From the NCBI GenBank assembly GCA_934190785.1, contig CAKPTA010000002.1, positions 124,001 to 188,000 on the forward strand: a stretch of 64,000 nt of DNA, written 5' to 3'. The stretch is from an uncultured Bacilli bacterium. GTDB lineage: Bacteria; Bacillota_I; Bacilli_A; RF39; UBA660. Below are positions 15,799 through 25,414 of this stretch, one piece after another. The notes beneath the pieces were generated by a model. That model was not told the origin of the DNA. It ran no database searches and saw nothing but the letters and a program-made list of their open reading frames with translations. A program made the translations under genes and the position numbers. Position 1 is the stretch's first letter, and each line of letters opens with the position of its first letter.

Positions 15799-17724
15799 AT
15801 GGAGAATAATACAGAACATTATGATGCGTCTGACATTCAAGTATTGGAAGGTTTAGAGGCTGTTAGAAAACGTCCTGGTATGTATATTGGAACTACAGAT
15901 GTTAAAGGTCTTCATCATCTAGTATGGGAAATAGTTGATAATTCAATAGATGAAGCTTTAGCTGGATTTTGTAATAATATTGAAATTATTATAAATAAAG
16001 ATAATTCTATTACTGTTAAGGATAATGGAAGGGGAATTCCTGTAGGCGTTCATCCTAAAACTGGTATTTCCACAGTTGAAACAGTTTATACAGTACTACA
16101 TGCTGGTGGAAAATTTGGTGGAGGCGGATATAAAGTATCTGGTGGTTTACATGGAGTTGGAGCATCAGTTGTAAATGCCTTATCTAAATGGGTAACTGTA
16201 ACTGTATATAAAGATGGTAAAATATATGAAACAAAATTTGAAAATGGTGGAAAAACTGTACAAAAATTAACTGTAATTGGTGAATGTGAATCAAATAGAA
16301 CTGGTACAACAGTATCATTTAAGCCAGATCCTGAAATATTTGATACAGATATATATGATTATGATACTTTAAAAATTAGAACTCGTGAGTTAGCATTTTT
16401 AAATAAGGGTTTGAAATTAACTTTAAGGGACGATAGGGACGATGAAGATACAACTGGTGAGGTATTTCACTATGAAGGTGGAATTAGCGAATATGTAAGG
16501 TATTTAAATAAAAATAAGACACCAATTCACGATCAAATAATCCATCTTGAAGGTGAAGATGATGGTGTAATGTTTGAAGTGGCACTACAATATAATGATG
16601 GTTATAGTGATAGCATTTATTCATTTGTTAATAATATAAATACACATGATGGTGGAACACATGAGGAAGGTGTTAGAAGAGCTTTAACACGTATTATCAA
16701 TAGTTATGCTAGAAAAAATAAATTGTTGAAAGAAAAAGATGAATCTCTAACGGGTGATGATGTCAAAGAAGGATTAACAATGATTGTATCTTGTAAACAT
16801 CCAAATCCACAATTTGAGGGTCAAACAAAAGGAAGACTTGGAAACTCAGAAGTAAGAAAATTAGCAGATAGTGTTTTTAGCGAAGGATTTGAAAGATTTT
16901 TATTAGAAAATCCAGATATTGCTAAAATAATAGTAGAAAAAGCAACAACTGCATCAAGAGCAAGAATGGCTGCTAAAAGAGCCCGTGAAGCAACTCGTAG
17001 AAAGACAGCATTAGATGGTTTTAATACTATTGGAAAACTTGCTGATTGTACTAGTAAAGACGCTTCCATTAGTGAAATTTTTATTGTCGAAGGTGATTCA
17101 GCAGGTGGTTCTGCAAAAGATGCAAGAATTCCAAAAACACAAGCTATATTACCACTTAGAGGAAAAATTCTTAATGTTGAAAAAGCAAGATTAGATAAAG
17201 CTTTATCTAATGAAGAAATTAGAACAATAATTACAGCTTTTGGAACGGGAATAGGTGAAGAGTTTGATTTAAGTAAATTGAGATATCATAAAATAGTTAT
17301 TATGACTGACGCTGATGTAGATGGTTCTCATATAAGAATTTTATTATTAACATTATTTTATAGATTTTTTAGACCTATTGTTGAAGGCGGATATGTTTAT
17401 GCAGCACAACCACCACTTTATAAAGTAATTACTGGTAAAACCATAAAATATGTACTTACAGACGAAGAACTAGAACAATATAGAAGTACTTTGAGTCCAA
17501 ATGCTAAACCAATAGTACAACGTTTTAAAGGTTTAGGAGAAATGGATGCTATTGATTTGCGTGAAACAACAATGCACATAAATAATCGTGTTTTGAAAAG
17601 AGTTACAGTGGATGATGCAATAGCTGCAGATAAAGTATTTACAGATTTAATGGGAGATGATGTACTTCCACGTAAATCATTTATAGAAGAGTATGCAAAA
17701 TTTGCAGAAATGTTAGATGTATAG
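15799..17724 (+). CDS. gyrB: DNA gyrase subunit B
   Basis: 641 residues, full length. ATPase subunit of gyrase, which introduces negative supercoils. The GHKL ATPase domain shows EIVDNSIDEA and the lid GGLHGVGASVVNAL; the TOPRIM domain shows EGDSAGGSA (~431-439) and DADVDGSHI. It is co-transcribed with recF upstream and gyrA 9 nt downstream. The ribosome site AGAGGTGA lies within the end of recF. Confidence 0.98.
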   Translation: MENNTEHYDASDIQVLEGLEAVRKRPGMYIGTTDVKGLHHLVWEIVDNSIDEALAGFCNNIEIIINKDNSITVKDNGRGIPVGVHPKTGISTVETVYTVLHAGGKFGGGGYKVSGGLHGVGASVVNALSKWVTVTVYKDGKIYETKFENGGKTVQKLTVIGECESNRTGTTVSFKPDPEIFDTDIYDYDTLKIRTRELAFLNKGLKLTLRDDRDDEDTTGEVFHYEGGISEYVRYLNKNKTPIHDQIIHLEGEDDGVMFEVALQYNDGYSDSIYSFVNNINTHDGGTHEEGVRRALTRIINSYARKNKLLKEKDESLTGDDVKEGLTMIVSCKHPNPQFEGQTKGRLGNSEVRKLADSVFSEGFERFLLENPDIAKIIVEKATTASRARMAAKRAREATRRKTALDGFNTIGKLADCTSKDASISEIFIVEGDSAGGSAKDARIPKTQAILPLRGKILNVEKARLDKALSNEEIRTIITAFGTGIGEEFDLSKLRYHKIVIMTDADVDGSHIRILLLTLFYRFFRPIVEGGYVYAAQPPLYKVITGKTIKYVLTDEELEQYRSTLSPNAKPIVQRFKGLGEMDAIDLRETTMHINNRVLKRVTVDDAIAADKVFTDLMGDDVLPRKSFIEEYAKFAEMLDV

Positions 17725-17733
17725 GGGGATAGT

Positions 17734-20181
17734 ATGGATAGAATAATTGAAAAAAATATAGTTCAAGAAGTTAAGGATTCTTTTCTAGAATATTCGATGA
17801 GTGTAATTGTAGCTCGTGCTATTCCTGACTTACGAGATGGATTAAAACCAGTTCACAGAAGAATTTTATATTCTATGTATGAATCAGGATATACAGCAGA
17901 TAAACCTCACCGTAAAAGTGCAAGAATAGTTGGAGATGTAATGGGTAAATATCATCCCCATGGAGATTCAAGTATTTATGAAGCAATGGTACGTATGGCT
18001 CAACCTTTTAGTTTTAGACATATGTTAGTAGATGGACACGGAAATTTTGGTAACTTAGATGGTGATGGAGCAGCAGCTATGCGTTATACAGAAGCAAGAT
18101 TATCTAAATTATCACTAGAAATGGTTAGAGATATAAATAAAGATACTGTTGATTTTAAGCCTAATTTTGATGAAACAGAAAAAGAACCAGAAATATTACC
18201 GTCTAGATTTCCTAATATATTAGTAAATGGATCGATGGGAATAGCCGTTGGAATGGCAACAAATATTCCACCACATAATTTGGGAGAAGTTATAGATGGC
18301 TGTGTTGCTTATATAGAAAATCCAGATATTGATACATTAGAATTAATGCAGTATATAAAAGGTCCAGATTTTCCAACAGGAGGAATTATCCTTGGAAATA
18401 GTGGTATAAAAAAAGCATATGAAACAGGAAAAGGTACTATAACTATTCGTGGTAGAGTAGAAATTGAAGAAAATAATGGTAAGAGTAGAATTATTGTAAC
18501 TGAGCTTCCATATCAAGTTAATAAAAAAGAATTTCAAGAGAGAATAGGACAATTAGTTAGAGATAAGGTTTTAGATGGAATAAGTGATTTACATGAGGAA
18601 TCTAACTTGGAAAATCCAGTGCGTGTTATAATTTATTTAAAGAAAGAAGCAAACGCAAATGTTGTGTTAAATAATTTATATAAACATACACAATTACAAT
18701 CAACATATGGAATAAATTTATTAATGATAGATCAAAAAACACCAAGTATTTTATCTTTAAAAGAAATAATTTCAAAATATATTGATTATCAAAAAGAAAT
18801 TATTATCAGAAGAACTAAATTTGATTTAAATAAATGTGAAAATAGAGTTCATATTTTAGAAGGATTAAAAATTGCCTTAGATAATATAGATGAAGTTATT
18901 AAAATTATTAAATCATCTAAAACAGACGATATTGCAAAAGAACAATTAACAGCAAGATTTAATTTAGATACAATTCAATGTGAAGCAATATTAGAAATGA
19001 AACTAAGAAGATTAACTGGACTTGAAAAAGATAAAATTGAAAATGAATTGAATGATTTACTAGAACGTATAAGAGAATTAAAAGAAATATTAGCATCAGA
19101 GAAAAAAGTTTTGGATATTATTAAATTAGAATTACTAGAAATAAAGGATAAATATAGTGATGAAAGAAGAACTTCTATTGATATGACTGCAATAGATTAT
19201 ATTGAAGATGAGTCTTTGATACCAGTAGAAGATATTTTAATTACATTGACAAATAAAGGATATATTAAAAGGGTAAATGCTGATACATATAAATTACAAA
19301 ACCGTGGTGGTGTTGGAATTAAAGGAATGACAACTAATGAGGAAGACTTTGCAAAGAATATTCTTTCAATGACAACACATGATTATGTATTGTTCTTTAC
19401 TAATAAAGGTAAGGTATATCGTATGAAAGGTTATGAAGTTCCTTCATTTAGTAGACAATCTAAGGGTATACCTATTATAAATTTACTTCCAATTGAGAAG
19501 GATGAGTATGTTACATCAATGTTATGTGTACAAAATACAGAAAGCAATAAGTATATTGTACTTTGTACACAAAAAGGAATAATTAAAAAGACAAATATTA
19601 GTGAATATGATAATATCCGTGCAAATGGAAAAATAGCTATTACACTAAAAGAAGAAGATATATTAATATCTGCAAATAAAACATCTGGTAGTGACGAAAT
19701 CTTAATTGGCGCTTCAAATGGACGTATGATTAGATTTAATGAAAATGAAATAAGAATTATGGGTAGAACTGCAGCAGGTGTAAGAGGAATTGATATTGAA
19801 GATGCAATATGTGTTGGATGTGAAATTGCTAATAAGGATCAACAAATTTTAGTTGTAACCGAAAAAGGCTTTGGTAAGAAAACAGATTTAAGTGCATATA
19901 GAATGACACATCGTGGCAGCAAAGGGGTAAAAGCATTAAATGTTACAGAAAAGAATGGAAATATTGTTTCATTTAAAACAGTAAGTGGAAAAGAAGATTT
20001 AATGATTATTACAGACAATGGTATTATAATTAGATTGCCATTAGAGCAAGTTTCAACAACAGGAAGAGTAGCCCAAGGAGTTAAATTAATAAATTTAAAA
20101 GATGAAACAAAAGTAAGTACAGTTACTATTGTTGATAGAATTGAAGAAGAACAAAATTCAGAAAAATTAGAAGAAGAATAA
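17734..20181 (+). CDS. gyrA: DNA gyrase subunit A
   Basis: 815 residues. The breakage-reunion domain has catalytic Tyr118 in AMRYTEARL and the quinolone-region sequence HPHGDSSIYE with an unremarkable Ser. The C-terminal beta-pinwheel (from ~500) carries the GyrA box as QNRGGVGIKG, so it is a gyrase and not topoisomerase IV. The stop codon abuts the first parS palindrome. GGGGG precedes the ATG. Confidence 0.98.
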   Translation: MDRIIEKNIVQEVKDSFLEYSMSVIVARAIPDLRDGLKPVHRRILYSMYESGYTADKPHRKSARIVGDVMGKYHPHGDSSIYEAMVRMAQPFSFRHMLVDGHGNFGNLDGDGAAAMRYTEARLSKLSLEMVRDINKDTVDFKPNFDETEKEPEILPSRFPNILVNGSMGIAVGMATNIPPHNLGEVIDGCVAYIENPDIDTLELMQYIKGPDFPTGGIILGNSGIKKAYETGKGTITIRGRVEIEENNGKSRIIVTELPYQVNKKEFQERIGQLVRDKVLDGISDLHEESNLENPVRVIIYLKKEANANVVLNNLYKHTQLQSTYGINLLMIDQKTPSILSLKEIISKYIDYQKEIIIRRTKFDLNKCENRVHILEGLKIALDNIDEVIKIIKSSKTDDIAKEQLTARFNLDTIQCEAILEMKLRRLTGLEKDKIENELNDLLERIRELKEILASEKKVLDIIKLELLEIKDKYSDERRTSIDMTAIDYIEDESLIPVEDILITLTNKGYIKRVNADTYKLQNRGGVGIKGMTTNEEDFAKNILSMTTHDYVLFFTNKGKVYRMKGYEVPSFSRQSKGIPIINLLPIEKDEYVTSMLCVQNTESNKYIVLCTQKGIIKKTNISEYDNIRANGKIAITLKEEDILISANKTSGSDEILIGASNGRMIRFNENEIRIMGRTAAGVRGIDIEDAICVGCEIANKDQQILVVTEKGFGKKTDLSAYRMTHRGSKGVKALNVTEKNGNIVSFKTVSGKEDLMIITDNGIIIRLPLEQVSTTGRVAQGVKLINLKDETKVSTVTIVDRIEEEQNSEKLEEE

Positions 20182-20183
20182 TA

Positions 20184-20199
20184 TGTTTCACGTGAAACA
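20184..20199. promoter_or_regulatory. parS: parS site 1 (ParB-binding centromere)
   Basis: TGTTTCACGTGAAACA is a perfect 16-bp palindrome identical to a canonical Bacillota parS. The palindrome extends to ATATGTTTCACGTGAAACAT plus AT (20181-20202), starting on the last base of gyrA. Confidence 0.95.
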
Positions 20200-20238
20200 T
20201 ATTATTTATATATTTCTAAAAATTAAATAAAATTCAAA

Positions 20239-20254
20239 TGTTTCACGTGAAACA
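20239..20254. promoter_or_regulatory. parS: parS site 2, overlapping the ffs promoter
   Basis: Second perfect TGTTTCACGTGAAACA, 55 bp from the first. The palindrome extends to 28 bp (20233-20260), and its right arm supplies most of the -35 hexamer TTGAAA of the SRP RNA gene. Confidence 0.95.
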
Positions 20255-20255
20255 T

Positions 20256-20284
20256 TTGAAAAAAAAGAAAAAATATTATATATT
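20256..20284 (+). promoter_or_regulatory. ffs promoter
   Basis: TTGAAA (20256-20261), 17-bp spacer, TATATT (20279-20284), with a predicted start at about 20291, the first base of the SRP RNA. The -35 element overlaps the outer arm of parS site 2. Confidence 0.7.
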
Positions 20285-20289
20285 AATAA

Positions 20290-20371
20290 CGGCACAACAT
20301 TTATGCTCGAAATAGGTCAGGATTGGAAAATAGCAGCCTTAAGAGTCTCTAAATGTGTGTGTCTTTTTTTA
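20290..20371 (+). ncRNA. ffs: Signal recognition particle RNA (4.5S/small type)
   Basis: The SRP domain IV core is present: GGTCAGG, ATT, the GGAA tetraloop, AAT, AGCAGCC (20315-20338). The flanks pair as ACATTTA (20296-20302) with TAAATGT (20350-20356) plus further base pairs, giving a single long hairpin, then a T run (20364-20370) as terminator. Small SRP RNA binds Ffh for co-translational targeting. It lies next to tadA and dnaX as in B. subtilis, although there it follows tadA. Exact ends are estimated. Confidence 0.92.
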
Positions 20372-20386
20372 TGGTTGGGTGATATA

Positions 20387-20812
20387 ATGAAACACGAAAA
20401 TTATATGAATGAAGCTTTAAAATTAGCGTATAAAGCATATAAAAAAAATGAAGTTCCAATAGGCTGTATAATTGTAAAAAACAATAAAATCATAGCTAAA
20501 GCATATAATAAAAAAAATAAAAAAAATATTTCAGTGTATCATGCTGAAATATTAACAATAATAAAAGCTTGTAAAAAATTAAAGTCATGGCATTTAGATG
20601 ATTGTATATTGTATACAACATTAGAACCTTGTGTTATGTGTAGCAGTGCGATAGAACAATCTAGAATATCGCAAGTGGTGTTTGGTACAAAAAATATTCA
20701 GATGTCAGGTGAAAAATATTTTAATAATATTAATGTAATAAATTTAGAAAATAAAGAGTGTGGTGAATTGTTGAAAAAATTCTTTAAAAACAAAAGAAAA
20801 AGCAATAATTAG
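20387..20812 (+). CDS. tadA: tRNA-specific adenosine deaminase
   Basis: 141 residues from the ATG at 20387, set by GGGTGAT upstream; the frame is open farther but that part is the SRP RNA gene. TadA converts A34 to inosine in tRNA-Arg(ACG). Zinc ligands and catalytic Glu are in place: His52-Ala-Glu54 and PCVMC (Cys82, Cys85). Length is slightly below the usual ~155-165, with a shorter C-terminus. Confidence 0.95.
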   Translation: MKHENYMNEALKLAYKAYKKNEVPIGCIIVKNNKIIAKAYNKKNKKNISVYHAEILTIIKACKKLKSWHLDDCILYTTLEPCVMCSSAIEQSRISQVVFGTKNIQMSGEKYFNNINVINLENKECGELLKKFFKNKRKSNN

Positions 20813-20823
20813 TAGTTAAAAGA

Positions 20824-20832
20824 TGATATAAT
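20824..20832 (+). promoter_or_regulatory. Extended -10 element before dnaX
   Basis: TGATATAAT, a full TGn-extended -10, 25 bp before the dnaX start. No good -35 hexamer is seen. Confidence 0.4.
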
Positions 20833-20857
20833 ATACATATTGAATTGAGGTGATTTT

Positions 20858-22531
20858 ATGTACCAGTCATTATATAGAAAATATAGACCGCAGAATTTTG
20901 ATGAGGTCGTAGGACAAGAAATTGTAAAAAAAACATTAATTCATTCTATATTAAATAATAAAATATCGCATGCATATTTATTTACAGGACCCCGTGGAAC
21001 AGGGAAAACAAGTATAGCTAAAATATTAGCAAAGACAGTTAATTGTTTAAATTTAAATGGCTCAAATCCATGTAACGAATGTATCAATTGCTTACAATTT
21101 AATAACAAACAAAGTACTGATGTAATAGAAATAGATGCAGCATCTAATAATGGTGTAGATGAAATAAGAGAATTAAAAAATAAAATAAATATAGTGCCAT
21201 CAACCGGTAAATATAAAGTATATATTATTGATGAGGTTCATATGTTAACTGTTGGTGCGTTTAATGCACTTCTAAAGACATTAGAAGAGCCACCAGCACA
21301 TGTAATTTTTATTTTAGCAACAACGGAACCACATAAAATACCTGCAACAATTTTATCAAGATGTCAAAGATTTGATTTTAAAAAGATTCCTATAAGTCAA
21401 ATAAGCAATCATCTATTAAAAATTGCTGAATTAGAATCTATTAATATTGATGCATCAGCTTTAGATGAAATTGCAAGAATATCTGATGGAGGTATGAGGG
21501 ATGCATTTAGTTTATTTGAACAAACAATAGCGTATGAAGAAAATAATATAACTTTAGATGTTATTCATGAAATAAATGGAACTGTACCACAAGTCCAATT
21601 ATATAATCTATATAATAATTTGATAGAAAATAATATTGAAAATATTTTTTCAATAATTGATAATTATGATACAAGCGGAAAAAATTTAGTAAAGATATTA
21701 GATGAATTTATATTATTTTTAAGAAATATATTACTTTCTAAAGAGGCTCCATTATATTTAAAATCAAAAATAGATGATATTTCTTTATACGATGATATAA
21801 AAGAAAAAATATCTGAAACAAAATTATTTGAATATATTAATAAATTAAATGTAGGTTTAAATGAATTAAAAAATTCAGGTAATCCTAGATTAAGTATGGA
21901 ATTGTTATTTATTGATATAATGACATCTATTAATAACAAACAAGCAACTGACGAAAAAAAGGAGACAAAGACAGATTTAATAAAATCAGAACAAATCAAA
22001 GCAAATAAAATTAATGAGTTAAACTCAGAAAAACAAATAGAAAATAAAAAAATTACATATTCAGAAAATTATAAAAAAAATTTAGAACAACTAATAGAAA
22101 TAAGGGTAAATAACACTTTGTGTAATTTTGACAAGAAGAATTATTTAGAATTAAAAAACAAAATGGAAGACGCAAATCAATATATTTTAAACCCTGAATA
22201 TTCTAGCGCAGCAAATATAATTATTAATGGTAATTTAAAAGCCGCAAATAAAAATTATTTTGTTTTTGTATATGATTATGAAGAATTAAAATATAATTTT
22301 TATGAAGAAGTAGAGACAATTGAAAAATTGTTAAATGAAATTTATAATAATAATGTTCATGCTGTAGCAGTTACCTTAGAAGAATGGAATACAATCAAAG
22401 AATCTTTTAACAAACAGTTAAAAATATATAAATATATAGAAGAACCAGATGATATAATGTCATTTTTACACAAATCAAAGAATAGTAATAAAATCGAAGA
22501 TTCTTTTGAATATTTAATTCAATATAATTAA
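20858..22531 (+). CDS. dnaX: DNA polymerase III subunits gamma/tau
   Basis: 557 residues. Clamp-loader ATPase: Walker A GPRGTGKTS (~45-53), a four-Cys zinc module (CNECINC region, ~64-79), Walker B IIDEVHML, and sensor SRCQRF. The C-terminal ~200 residues are the variable tau part that contacts polymerase and DnaB. It starts the dnaX-ybaB-recR cluster. GAGGTGAT precedes the ATG. Confidence 0.97.
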   Translation: MYQSLYRKYRPQNFDEVVGQEIVKKTLIHSILNNKISHAYLFTGPRGTGKTSIAKILAKTVNCLNLNGSNPCNECINCLQFNNKQSTDVIEIDAASNNGVDEIRELKNKINIVPSTGKYKVYIIDEVHMLTVGAFNALLKTLEEPPAHVIFILATTEPHKIPATILSRCQRFDFKKIPISQISNHLLKIAELESINIDASALDEIARISDGGMRDAFSLFEQTIAYEENNITLDVIHEINGTVPQVQLYNLYNNLIENNIENIFSIIDNYDTSGKNLVKILDEFILFLRNILLSKEAPLYLKSKIDDISLYDDIKEKISETKLFEYINKLNVGLNELKNSGNPRLSMELLFIDIMTSINNKQATDEKKETKTDLIKSEQIKANKINELNSEKQIENKKITYSENYKKNLEQLIEIRVNNTLCNFDKKNYLELKNKMEDANQYILNPEYSSAANIIINGNLKAANKNYFVFVYDYEELKYNFYEEVETIEKLLNEIYNNNVHAVAVTLEEWNTIKESFNKQLKIYKYIEEPDDIMSFLHKSKNSNKIEDSFEYLIQYN

Positions 22532-22555
22532 ATTAAAAGAAAAGAGGAATAGAAA

Positions 22556-22852
22556 ATGAATATACAAGCAATGATGAAGCAAGCTCAAAAATTACAAAAG
22601 GATATGATGACATCAAAAAAAGAAATTGATAAAACACTATATACTGGAAAATCAGAAATGGTTACAGTTGAAATGTATGGTAATAAGCAAATATCAAAAA
22701 TTAAGTTGAATATAGAAGATATCGACAAAGATGATGTTGAAATTCTAGAAGATATGATAGTTATAGCTGTAAATGATGCAATGAAAAAAATAGATGATGA
22801 TACAGAAAAAAAATTAGGTAAATATACACAAGGAATGCCAGGACTATTTTAA
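22556..22852 (+). CDS. YbaB/EbfC-family nucleoid-associated protein
   Basis: 98 residues: MNIQAMMKQAQKLQKDM start, central beta-strands, and a C-terminal amphipathic helix ending GMPGLF, the family hallmark. These proteins are small tweezer-shaped dimers that bind DNA. Almost universally they lie between dnaX and recR, as here; the stop overlaps the recR start. Confidence 0.95.
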   Translation: MNIQAMMKQAQKLQKDMMTSKKEIDKTLYTGKSEMVTVEMYGNKQISKIKLNIEDIDKDDVEILEDMIVIAVNDAMKKIDDDTEKKLGKYTQGMPGLF

Positions 22853-23448
22853 TGAAATATCCAAATTCAATAGTTAATTTAATTGAATCATTTAAAAAGT
22901 TACCAGGAATAGGTGAAAAAACAGCAGAGAGATTAGCTTTGTCAATTCTTAAACAAGATAAACAATCTGTAGAAATGTTTTCACAAGCTTTAATTGATGT
23001 TAATACTAAAATTAGAAGGTGTATATGTTGTAATAATTTATCAGACGAAGAATTGTGTTCAATATGCAAAGATACTTCACGTGATAATAATACAATATGT
23101 GTTGTTGAAGATCCTAAAAATATAATTTTATTTGAAAAAACAGGATCATATAATGGTAAATACCATGTTTTAGATGGATTAATTTCTCCATTAGATGGGG
23201 TTGGCCCTGATGATTTAAAGTTAAATCAGTTAATTGATAGAATAGAAAAAGAAAAAATTAAAGAAATTATTATTGCCTTAAAACCAAGTATTGAAGGTGA
23301 AACTACAGCTTTGTATATATCAAAATTATTAGAAGGTTATCATATAAAAATAACTAAATTGGCATATGGAATTCCACTTGGTATAGATATGGAATATGTT
23401 GATACCATGACACTAGAAATGGCACTTATTAATAGAAAAGATATGTAA
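22852..23448 (+). CDS. recR: Recombination mediator RecR
   Basis: 198 residues. Helix-hairpin-helix (LPGIGEKTAERLAL, ~16-29), a four-Cys zinc finger (CICC...CSIC, ~57-72), TOPRIM domain with VVEDPKNI, and the conserved C-terminal GxxYG...G segment. With RecF/RecO it loads RecA on gapped DNA. It is translationally coupled to ybaB by a 1-nt overlap. Confidence 0.97.
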   Translation: MKYPNSIVNLIESFKKLPGIGEKTAERLALSILKQDKQSVEMFSQALIDVNTKIRRCICCNNLSDEELCSICKDTSRDNNTICVVEDPKNIILFEKTGSYNGKYHVLDGLISPLDGVGPDDLKLNQLIDRIEKEKIKEIIIALKPSIEGETTALYISKLLEGYHIKITKLAYGIPLGIDMEYVDTMTLEMALINRKDM

Positions 23449-23487
23449 TTATTTAAATTTTTAGACATACGATTTAATGGTGATTAT

Positions 23488-23676
23488 ATGTTTAAGAAAA
23501 TTTTAAAAATTTTAAAAAAAATAATTTTTTATTCTTTTTTATTATATGGATATAATGTTTTAATCGAACCAATTGGAGTTATCATACCAATTAATGTAAT
23601 TACAGTTGGAATTTTGTCAATTTTGGGAATACCAGCTTTATTTTCGTTTATATTAATTTATGTTATAATGTTTTAG
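23488..23676 (+). CDS. BofA-like pro-sigma-K processing inhibitor family
   Basis: 62 residues, two hydrophobic segments. The C-terminal half (PIGVIIPINVITVGILSILG, then IPALFSFIL) fits BofA, which in B. subtilis holds the SpoIVFB protease inactive in the forespore outer membrane. Its position right after recR is exactly that of bofA. It is shorter than the usual ~87 residues at the N-terminus. Whether this organism sporulates cannot be told from here; the protein may serve another intramembrane protease. Confidence 0.75.
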   Translation: MFKKILKILKKIIFYSFLLYGYNVLIEPIGVIIPINVITVGILSILGIPALFSFILIYVIMF

Positions 23677-23685
23677 GAGGAAAGA

Positions 23686-24657
23686 ATGTTAGATAGTTAT
23701 AAAGATAAGTGGCCAATTGTTTATAAAATTTTATCTTCTAGCATCAAAGAAAATAAAATATCACATTCTTATTTGTTTGAGTCAAATGATTCTAAGGAAG
23801 CATTAAATCTCGCAATAGAATTTTCTAAATCAATTTTATGCCCTTATTTTTATTTAAATTACAATAATTGTGTAAATTGTACGCAATGTAAAAAAATAAC
23901 TGAAAATGAATTTTCAGAACTGTTAATAATAGAACCGGATGGTTTATGGATAAAAAAAGAACAAACTGATTATATTCAACATTTATTTGAAACAAAAAGT
24001 GTTGAAAGTAAATATAGGGTTTATATTATTAATCATGCAGAAAAAATGAATTTGTCAGCAGCTAATTCAATTTTAAAATTTTTAGAAGAACCAGAAGAGG
24101 GAATCATTGCTATACTTATTACAAATAATAGATATGAACTCTTGGATACAATTCGTTCAAGGTGCCAAATTATAACTTTAAATAATAGAAATGGTAATGA
24201 AATATCACCTTTAGTTAAAATAAAAAATAGTATTAATTCTATTAGTGTAGATGAAATGACAGAGGAAGAATTAAATGCCAAAATAACTGATGCTATTAAT
24301 TTTATAAATTATTATGAAAAAAATGGATTGGATACGCTTTTGTATACAGATAAATTATTTCATAGTATTTTTAATACAAGAGATTTAGTTATATTTGCTT
24401 TTGATATATGGATATTATATTATCGTGATATACTTGCAATTATAAATGGTGTTTCAAATATAATTTTTGAAAATAGTATTGATGACATCAAAAATATTAT
24501 AAAAAATAATTCAGTAAAGAAAATAATGAAAAAAATAAAAATTATAATGAGTTTAAAAAAGAATATTCAATATAATGTAAATATAAATTTATTAATGGAC
24601 AAGTTAGTTATTGATCTAGAAAAGAGTGATATGTATGAAGAAGGTAGTTGGAGTTGA
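23686..24657 (+). CDS. holB: DNA polymerase III subunit delta'
   Basis: 323 residues. Clamp-loader subunit with an AAA+-like fold: HSYLFES at the N-terminus, a zinc module (CPYF...CVNCTQC, ~58-72), YIINHAEKM, and SILKFLEEPEEG (SRC follows as RSRCQIITL). As in the family the P-loop is degenerate, so it does not bind ATP itself. The gene tmk, usually just upstream, is absent. AGGAGG precedes the ATG; the end overlaps ricT by 23 nt. Confidence 0.95.
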   Translation: MLDSYKDKWPIVYKILSSSIKENKISHSYLFESNDSKEALNLAIEFSKSILCPYFYLNYNNCVNCTQCKKITENEFSELLIIEPDGLWIKKEQTDYIQHLFETKSVESKYRVYIINHAEKMNLSAANSILKFLEEPEEGIIAILITNNRYELLDTIRSRCQIITLNNRNGNEISPLVKIKNSINSISVDEMTEEELNAKITDAINFINYYEKNGLDTLLYTDKLFHSIFNTRDLVIFAFDIWILYYRDILAIINGVSNIIFENSIDDIKNIIKNNSVKKIMKKIKIIMSLKKNIQYNVNINLLMDKLVIDLEKSDMYEEGSWS

Positions 24658-25414
24658 ACGTGTTGGAAATAATTCAATAGCATATTATTATACAAATAAT
24701 TTAAATTTGAAAAAAAATGTTACTATAATCTTAGAAGAAGGAAAATGTAAATACTTTGGAAAAGTTGTTACAGATGTGCACTCTCTTGATGAAACTAAAC
24801 TTAATAAAAACTTGGGAACTGTTCTTAGAATTGCGTCAAAAAAAGATTATTTAAAAAATAAAGAAAATATAAAAGATGCATCATTAGCTTTAAAGAAATG
24901 TAAAAAATTGATTCAAAAGTATAATTTAGAAATGAATTTGTTAGATGCATATTTTACTTTTGATAGGGATCAATTAATTTTTAGATTTTTTTCAGATAAA
25001 AGAATAGATTTTAGAGATTTGGCAAAAGATTTAGCATCTATATATAAAGTTAGAATTGAGCTACGCCAAATTGGTGTTAGAGATAAGGCAAAAGAAATTG
25101 GTGGCATCGGTTCATGTGGACAAGAATTATGTTGTCATAGATATTTAAAAGAATTTGATTCTGTTTCAATTTCTATGGCTAAAAATCAAAATTTAGCTTT
25201 GAGTCCTAATAAAATCAATGGTCTTTGCGGAAGATTATTATGTTGTTTAAAATATGAGAACGAATGTTATAAAACTTGTAAAAAAGGTTTACCAAAGATT
25301 GGTGATATAGTAGAAGTTGATGAAAAAAACGGAACAGTTATTGATGTTAATATATTAGCGCGTAGTTATACTGTAGATATACCTTTAGTCGGAAAAGTAG
25401 AGGTAAAGATGTAA
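24635..25414 (+). CDS. ricT: RicT/YaaT PSP1-domain protein
   Basis: 259 residues. The PSP1 domain is followed by the Cys-rich signature: GGIGSCGQELCCHRYL, then GLCGRLLCCLKYE and CYKTC, enough ligands for Fe-S binding as known for the RicAFT complex. RicT stimulates RNase Y-dependent mRNA maturation and is needed for competence and sporulation in B. subtilis, which fits the presence of comK, bofA and spoVT here. The ATG at 24635 is preferred over the GTG at 24626; both lie inside the end of holB. yabA, usually next, is absent. Confidence 0.93.
   Translation: MKKVVGVERVGNNSIAYYYTNNLNLKKNVTIILEEGKCKYFGKVVTDVHSLDETKLNKNLGTVLRIASKKDYLKNKENIKDASLALKKCKKLIQKYNLEMNLLDAYFTFDRDQLIFRFFSDKRIDFRDLAKDLASIYKVRIELRQIGVRDKAKEIGGIGSCGQELCCHRYLKEFDSVSISMAKNQNLALSPNKINGLCGRLLCCLKYENECYKTCKKGLPKIGDIVEVDEKNGTVIDVNILARSYTVDIPLVGKVEVKM

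Noticed and set aside
20303..20386. N-terminal extension of TadA
   Set aside because: The frame is open but the sequence is the SRP RNA gene and its terminator; TadA has a proper ribosome site for the ATG at 20387.
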